Shown piece by piece: positions 50,310-55,211 of a stretch of DNA of 55,211 nt (the first letter of the stretch is position 1; each line of letters opens with the position of its first letter). Position numbers and translations under genes: made by a program. The DNA lies in NCBI GenBank assembly GCA_023411035.1, contig JAEYPE010000018.1, forward strand, positions 1 through 55,211, read 5' to 3'. Origin of the DNA: Pseudomonadota bacterium (GTDB lineage Bacteria; Pseudomonadota; Alphaproteobacteria; Azospirillales; Azospirillaceae). Below the pieces are notes generated by a model. That model was given only the letters and a program-made list of their open reading frames with translations, ran no database searches and was not told the DNA's origin.

Positions 50310-50972
50310 ATGCACATGTCTCGGATGACGACGAACTTCCTGGGGACGAACTTCCTAAAGACCCTGGCCGGCATCGGTCTGGCGGCGTCGCTGGCTCTGC
50401 CCGCCGCCGCGGCCCCCGGCGACATCCACACGGTGACCGGCGAGAAGGTGAACCTGCGCGCGGCGCCGTCCGACAACGCCTCGATCCGCTCCACGGTCAC
50501 ACGCGGCGACGAGGTGATCGAGCTGAAACAGGAAGGGAGTTGGATCGGTGTCCGGTCGATGCGCACCGGGGAGGAGGGCTGGGTCTTCGGCGATCTCGTG
50601 AAGCGGCAGACGCCCAGCACGCTCGGCGGCGCGTCCTCCGCGGCGTCGGACGCCGGATTCGGGCGCATCTCCTCCGGTTTCGACGGGCTGCTGGCGAACA
50701 TCAACAACCAACTCGGCTACCGCTTCGCGGAGCGGGTGGAGCAGTCGGGCAACGGGGCACTGCGCGTCATCCCGACCCAGGAATGGCTCTACAACACCAG
50801 CCGCGAGGCCAAGATCTACGCGACGCTGGCGCTCTATGAGATGTGGAAGAATCACAACAACGGGCGTCCGGTGAACGTGGCCCTGGGCGCCCCCGGTTCA
50901 TCCGCCATCGCCATCGAGGATTCAGGGCGTGGACCGGAAGTGTCGCTGCCCTTGATGGGTGCGTCGAAGTAA
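50310..50972 (+). CDS. SH3b-domain protein with signal peptide
   Basis: A 220-aa exported protein; ATG 50310 or 50316 (the latter fits the GGGAG better). Signal peptide about 13-38 (FLKTLAGIGLAASLALPAAA). SH3_3 domain about 40-100 (VTGEKVNLRAAPSDNASIRS, GDEVIELKQEGSWIGVRSMR, EEGWVFGDLVKRQTP), common in cell-wall binding or enzyme modules. The rest (RFAERVEQSGNGALRVIPTQ, EMWKNHNNGRPVNVALG) is of unknown fold. Lies ahead of hypD with a gap containing an FNR box, so it is probably not in the hypD operon. Confidence 0.82.
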   Translation: MHMSRMTTNFLGTNFLKTLAGIGLAASLALPAAAAPGDIHTVTGEKVNLRAAPSDNASIRSTVTRGDEVIELKQEGSWIGVRSMRTGEEGWVFGDLVKRQTPSTLGGASSAASDAGFGRISSGFDGLLANINNQLGYRFAERVEQSGNGALRVIPTQEWLYNTSREAKIYATLALYEMWKNHNNGRPVNVALGAPGSSAIAIEDSGRGPEVSLPLMGASK

Positions 50973-51023
50973 GGCGTTGCGCGGAGGGGAGGGCGTGTCG
51001 CCATCCTCTCCCGCGCCCCATTC

Positions 51024-51037
51024 TTGATCCGCATCAA
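51024..51037. promoter_or_regulatory. FNR/Anr box upstream of hypD
   Basis: TTGAT-CCGC-ATCAA is a perfect 5-4-5 FNR-type palindrome, 59 bases before the hypD ATG and 51 bases after the SH3 gene stop. It would sit near -40, the class II activator position, for a transcript starting about 20 bases before the coding sequence. Confidence 0.75.
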
Positions 51038-51095
51038 CGCCAGCGCTCCCCGCCGCCGTCCAAATGCCGGTTCGGCAGGCCGAAGGGGCGGGACG

Positions 51096-52247
51096 ATGAA
51101 GTATGTCGATGAATTCCGGGATGCGGGTCTGGCCCGTGGCATCGCCGCCGCCATCGGGCGCGAGGCGGTGGCCGGACGGTCCTATCATCTGATGGAGTTC
51201 TGCGGGGGGCATACCCATGCCGTTTCCCGCTACGGCATTCCCGATCTGCTGCCCGGCAATGTGCGGATGATCCATGGGCCGGGCTGCCCGGTCTGCGTCC
51301 TGCCGGTGGGGCGAATCGACGACGCCATCGCCATCGCGCGCCAGCCCGGCGTGATCCTGTGCACCTATGGCGACGTGCTGCGCGTGCCGGGATCGGGGCG
51401 GGTCAGCCTGCTGAAGGCGAAGGCCGAGGGGGCGGACGTGCGGATGGTGCTGTCCACCATGGACGCCCTGCGCATCGCCGAGGAGAATCCGGGCCGCGAG
51501 GTCGTCTTCCTCGCCATCGGCTTCGAGACCACGACACCGCCCACCGCGGTCGCCGTCCATGCCGCTCAGGCAAAAAATCTCAGGAACTTCAGCGTCTTCT
51601 GCAACCACGTCCTGACCCCCGCCGCCATCCGGGGCATCATGGACAGCCCGGAGGTGCAGAAGCTCGGCACCCTGCCGTTGGATGGGATCGTCGGTCCGGC
51701 GCACGTCTCCGTGGTCATCGGCAGCCGCCCCTACGAGTTCGTGGCGGAAACCTACCGCAAGCCCGTGGTCATCGCGGGGTTCGAGCCGCTGGACGTGCTC
51801 CAGTCCATCCTGATGCTGATCCGTCAGGTGAACGAAGGGCGCGCGGTGGTGGAGAACCAGTTCACCCGCGCCGTGACCCGCGACGGCAACCGGAAGGCCC
51901 AGCGCATCGTCGCCGAGACCTTCGAAGTGCGACCCAGCTTCGAATGGCGGGGCCTCGGCTCGCTTCCCGACAGCGGGCTGCGCCTGCGGGAGAGCCTCGC
52001 CGCCTTCGACGCGGAGCGGCGCTTCGCCGTGCCGGGCCGCGCCGTTCCGGACCACAAGGGCTGCGAGTGCGGGGATATCCTGCGTGGGCTGAAGAAGCCC
52101 AGCGATTGCAGGCTGTTCGGCACTGTCTGCACGCCGGAGAATCCGATGGGCTCCTGCATGGTGTCGGCAGAGGGGGGATGCGCGGCCCACTACACCTATG
52201 GGCGCTTCCGCGATCACCGGGCGGCGGCGCAGGAGGCGGCACGATAA
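51096..52247 (+). CDS. hypD: [NiFe]-hydrogenase maturation protein HypD
   Basis: A 383-aa iron-binding maturase that with HypC carries the Fe(CN)2CO precursor for hydrogenase. ATG 51096 is preferred: MKYVDEFRDAGLARGIAAAI matches the HypD start, while the longer frame runs through the FNR box. All conserved motifs are visible: GGHTHAVSRYG, MIHGPGCPVC, GFETTTPPTAV, FCNHVLTPAAI and the C-terminal Cys set (KGCECGDILRGLKKPSDC, FGTVCTP, SCMVSAEGGCAAHY) for the [4Fe-4S] cluster. No other hyp, hup or hox gene is present in the window, so it is a lone hypD with its own anaerobic control signal. Confidence 0.95.
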   Translation: MKYVDEFRDAGLARGIAAAIGREAVAGRSYHLMEFCGGHTHAVSRYGIPDLLPGNVRMIHGPGCPVCVLPVGRIDDAIAIARQPGVILCTYGDVLRVPGSGRVSLLKAKAEGADVRMVLSTMDALRIAEENPGREVVFLAIGFETTTPPTAVAVHAAQAKNLRNFSVFCNHVLTPAAIRGIMDSPEVQKLGTLPLDGIVGPAHVSVVIGSRPYEFVAETYRKPVVIAGFEPLDVLQSILMLIRQVNEGRAVVENQFTRAVTRDGNRKAQRIVAETFEVRPSFEWRGLGSLPDSGLRLRESLAAFDAERRFAVPGRAVPDHKGCECGDILRGLKKPSDCRLFGTVCTPENPMGSCMVSAEGGCAAHYTYGRFRDHRAAAQEAAR

Positions 52248-52390
52248 CCGTTGGTTTCAATACGCAACCGTTTGTCACGAAATATTTTGTCAGGGAAGCT
52301 ATTCGCTCATTGCACAGCTAACGTTTTGCGGGGGTTCGGAGGACGCTGATAGATTCGTTCCTGAACAAAAGAACAGGAGGGGACCCCCGT

Positions 52391-53479
<1,089 letters not shown>

Positions 53480-53487
53480 CGACGGAC

Positions 53488-53516
53488 CGGTGCGGCGCTC
53501 CGGCGCCGCACCGTTT
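53488..53516 (+). terminator. Rho-independent terminator after the TRAP binding protein
   Basis: CGGTGCGGCGC, loop TCCG, GCGCCGCACCG (53488-53513), then TTT. It follows the stop by nine bases. A second GC hairpin with TTCG loop (CCGGCG/CGCCGG, 53527-53542) follows, before the ABC-F stop on the other strand. Confidence 0.75.
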
Positions 53517-53563
53517 CCAGAGCGAACCGGCGTTCGCGCCGGATTCGGAACGGTGAAGCCCGC

Positions 53564-55183
53564 TCAGTGAATCCCCGGCGCCTCCTGCCCGGTGCTCGCC
53601 ACATACTCGGTGTAGCCGCCGCCGTACTGGTGGATGCCCTCCGGAGTCAGTTCCAGCACCCGGTTTGACAGGGCGGCCAGGAAATGCCGGTCGTGCGACA
53701 CGAACAGCATGGTGCCCTCGTAGGCCGACAGCGCCGAGATCAGCATCTGCTTGGTGTCAAGGTCCAGGTGGTTGGTCGGCTCGTCCAGCACCAGGAAGTT
53801 CGGCGGGTTGAACAGCATGGTCGCCATGACCAGCCGGGCCTTCTCGCCGCCCGACAGGACGCGGCATTTCTTTTCCACGTCGTCGCCGGAAAAGCCGAAA
53901 CAGCCGGCCAGCGCGCGCAGCGAACCCTGGCTCGCCTGCGGGAAGGACGCCTCCAGCGATTCGAACACGGTCTTCCCGCCGTCGAGCAGGTCCATGGCAT
54001 GCTGGGAGAAATAGCCCATCCGCACGCTGCCGCCGACCGTGACGGTCCCGGCGTCCGGCTCGGTCGCGCCTGCCACCAGTTTCAGAAGCGTCGATTTGCC
54101 GGCGCCGTTGACGCCCATGACGCACCAGCGCTCCTTGCGGCGGATCGTCAGGTCCAGCCCCTGGTAGATGGTCCGGCTGCCGTAGCCCTTGTGCACGTTC
54201 TTCAGCACCGCGACGTCGTCGCCCGAGCGCGGGGCCGGCGGGAAGTCGAAGGTCACGAGCTGCCGGCGCTTCGGCGGCTCGAACCGCTCGATCTTGTCGA
54301 GCTTCTTGACGCGGCTCTGGACCTGGCTGGCGTGCGAGGCGCGGGCCTTGAAACGCTCGATGAACTTCAGTTCCTTCGCCAGCATGGCCTGCTGCCGCTC
54401 GAACTGCGCCTCCTGCTGCTTCTCGCGCAGCGCCCGCTGCCGCTCGTAGAAGGTGTAGTCGCCCGAATAGCTGGTCAGCGACCCGCTGTCGATCTCGATG
54501 ATCTTGGTGACGATCCGGTTCATGAACTCGCGGTCGTGCGAGGTCATCAGCAGGGCGCCTTCGAAGCCCTTCAGGAAGTCTTCCAGCCAGATCAGGCTTT
54601 CGATGTCCAGATGGTTGCTCGGCTCGTCGAGCAGCATGACCTCGGGCCGCATCAGCAGGATGCGGGCGAGCGCCACGCGCATCTTCCAGCCGCCGGACAG
54701 CATCCCGACGTCCATGTCCATCATCTCCTGGCTGAAGCTGAGGCCCGCGAGCACCTCGCGCGCCTTGCCCTCCAGCTCATAGCCGCCCAGCTCGTCGAAG
54801 CGGGCCTGCACCTCGCCGTAGCGCTCGATGATCGCGTCCATCTCGTCGGCACGGTCGGGGTCGGCCATGGCGGCTTCCAGCTTGGCCAGTTCCGCGGCCA
54901 CGATGCTGACCGGGCCGGCGCCGTCCATGACCTCCGCGACCGCGGAGCGGCCCGACATCTCGCCGACATCCTGGTTGAAGTAACCGATCGTCACCTGCTT
55001 CTCGATCGCCACCTGACCGGTGTCCGGCAAATCCTCGCCGGTGATCATCCGGAACAGCGTCGTCTTGCCCGCCCCGTTGGGGCCGACGAGACCGATCTTT
55101 TCGCCCCTGTTCAACGCCGCCGATGCTTCGAGGAAGAGGATTCGGTGACCATTCTGCTTGCTGATGTTGTCGAAGCGGATCAT
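53564..55183 (-). CDS. ABC-F family ATPase (YbiT/Uup-like)
   Basis: A 539-aa soluble ATPase with two ABC domains and no membrane part. Domain 1: Walker A GPNGAGKTT, signature LSGGWKMRVALARIL, Walker B LMRPEVMLLDEPSNHLDIES, then the P-site tRNA-interaction linker (QRALREKQQEAQFERQQAML, KARASHASQVQSRVKKLDKI). Domain 2: GVNGAGKST, LSGGEKARLVMATML and LVLDEPTNHLDLDTKQ. ABC-F proteins act on ribosomes. The YbiT-like subtype is suggested by length and the long linker. Start 55183, about 28 bases from the window edge. Confidence 0.93.
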   Translation of the reverse strand: MIRFDNISKQNGHRILFLEASAALNRGEKIGLVGPNGAGKTTLFRMITGEDLPDTGQVAIEKQVTIGYFNQDVGEMSGRSAVAEVMDGAGPVSIVAAELAKLEAAMADPDRADEMDAIIERYGEVQARFDELGGYELEGKAREVLAGLSFSQEMMDMDVGMLSGGWKMRVALARILLMRPEVMLLDEPSNHLDIESLIWLEDFLKGFEGALLMTSHDREFMNRIVTKIIEIDSGSLTSYSGDYTFYERQRALREKQQEAQFERQQAMLAKELKFIERFKARASHASQVQSRVKKLDKIERFEPPKRRQLVTFDFPPAPRSGDDVAVLKNVHKGYGSRTIYQGLDLTIRRKERWCVMGVNGAGKSTLLKLVAGATEPDAGTVTVGGSVRMGYFSQHAMDLLDGGKTVFESLEASFPQASQGSLRALAGCFGFSGDDVEKKCRVLSGGEKARLVMATMLFNPPNFLVLDEPTNHLDLDTKQMLISALSAYEGTMLFVSHDRHFLAALSNRVLELTPEGIHQYGGGYTEYVASTGQEAPGIH

Positions 55184-55211
55184 GTGCGGCTGGGTTCCTG
55201 TGGCGTTGCGG

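Noticed and set aside
51024..51095. 24-residue N-terminal extension of HypD
   Set aside because: It starts inside the FNR box and is Arg/Pro-rich, unlike HypD starts; ATG 51096 matches the family.

Overview
The window looks like chromosomal or megaplasmid DNA from a high-GC alphaproteobacterium, most likely Azospirillum or a close Rhodospirillales relative. This is an inference from the strong GC3 bias, chemoreceptor and GGDEF signalling genes, alphaproteobacterial families (DUF2125, DUF6471, RHH_4, Fur without C-terminal cysteine pairs, DUF47-Pit) and CTTG-type tRNA promoters. No species-specific marker was searched.

Layout. 1-2.2 kb is a graveyard of mobile DNA: a frameshifted IS4-type transposase, a small DUF6471 gene with an inverted-repeat operator, and an IS1595-type transposase N-terminus broken by two frameshifts and fused to the tail of an RTX calcium-binding protein. 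2.6-4.6 kb is a dCache chemoreceptor. 5.2-5.8 kb is a five-tRNA operon (Thr-Ala-Asp-Val-Gln) on the minus strand with a recognisable promoter and terminator. 5.9-8.4 kb holds a TPR-methyltransferase, a glycine-zipper lipoprotein and a Pmp3 protein. 8.4-11.7 kb is a compact GNAT / ATP-grasp / metallophosphoesterase cassette. 12-13.3 kb is fur plus a small Cys-rich partner and slyX. 13.5-24.3 kb holds a diguanylate cyclase, an anchored HNH nuclease, a LysR/EamA pair, a Na/Pi-type transporter, a sugar-nucleotide epimerase, a DUF302 protein and a MASE3 histidine kinase with an overlapping receiver gene.

The most promising undescribed system is at 24.5-32 kb: a 64-aa cysteine-free peptide gene, then YcaO and TfuA (the thioamide-forming pair) and a CRP/FNR-family regulator, all on the minus strand. 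They are bracketed by two RHH_4 DNA-binding paralogues and followed by a class III cyclase-STAND-TPR protein with altered catalytic residues. A perfect TGTGA-N6-TCACA operator lies in the divergent promoter region. A strong hairpin separates the peptide gene from ycaO.

32-41 kb carries tRNA-Gly, a DUF47-Pit phosphate operon with a Pho-box-like element, an NrtR-like regulator, RraA, an Fsr-type exporter with a divergent AraC regulator, and acnB. 41.8-45 kb is a PspA-type membrane-stress operon equivalent to E. coli yjfKLJ, with the YjfK part fused behind a membrane-anchored, Gly/Ser-rich region. It is followed by a 55-aa TubC_N-like microprotein. 45-55 kb holds an M16 peptidase, DUF2125, ChaC, an M1 peptidase, an SH3 protein, a lone hypD behind a perfect FNR box, a lone TRAP binding protein and an ABC-F ATPase cut near the window edge.
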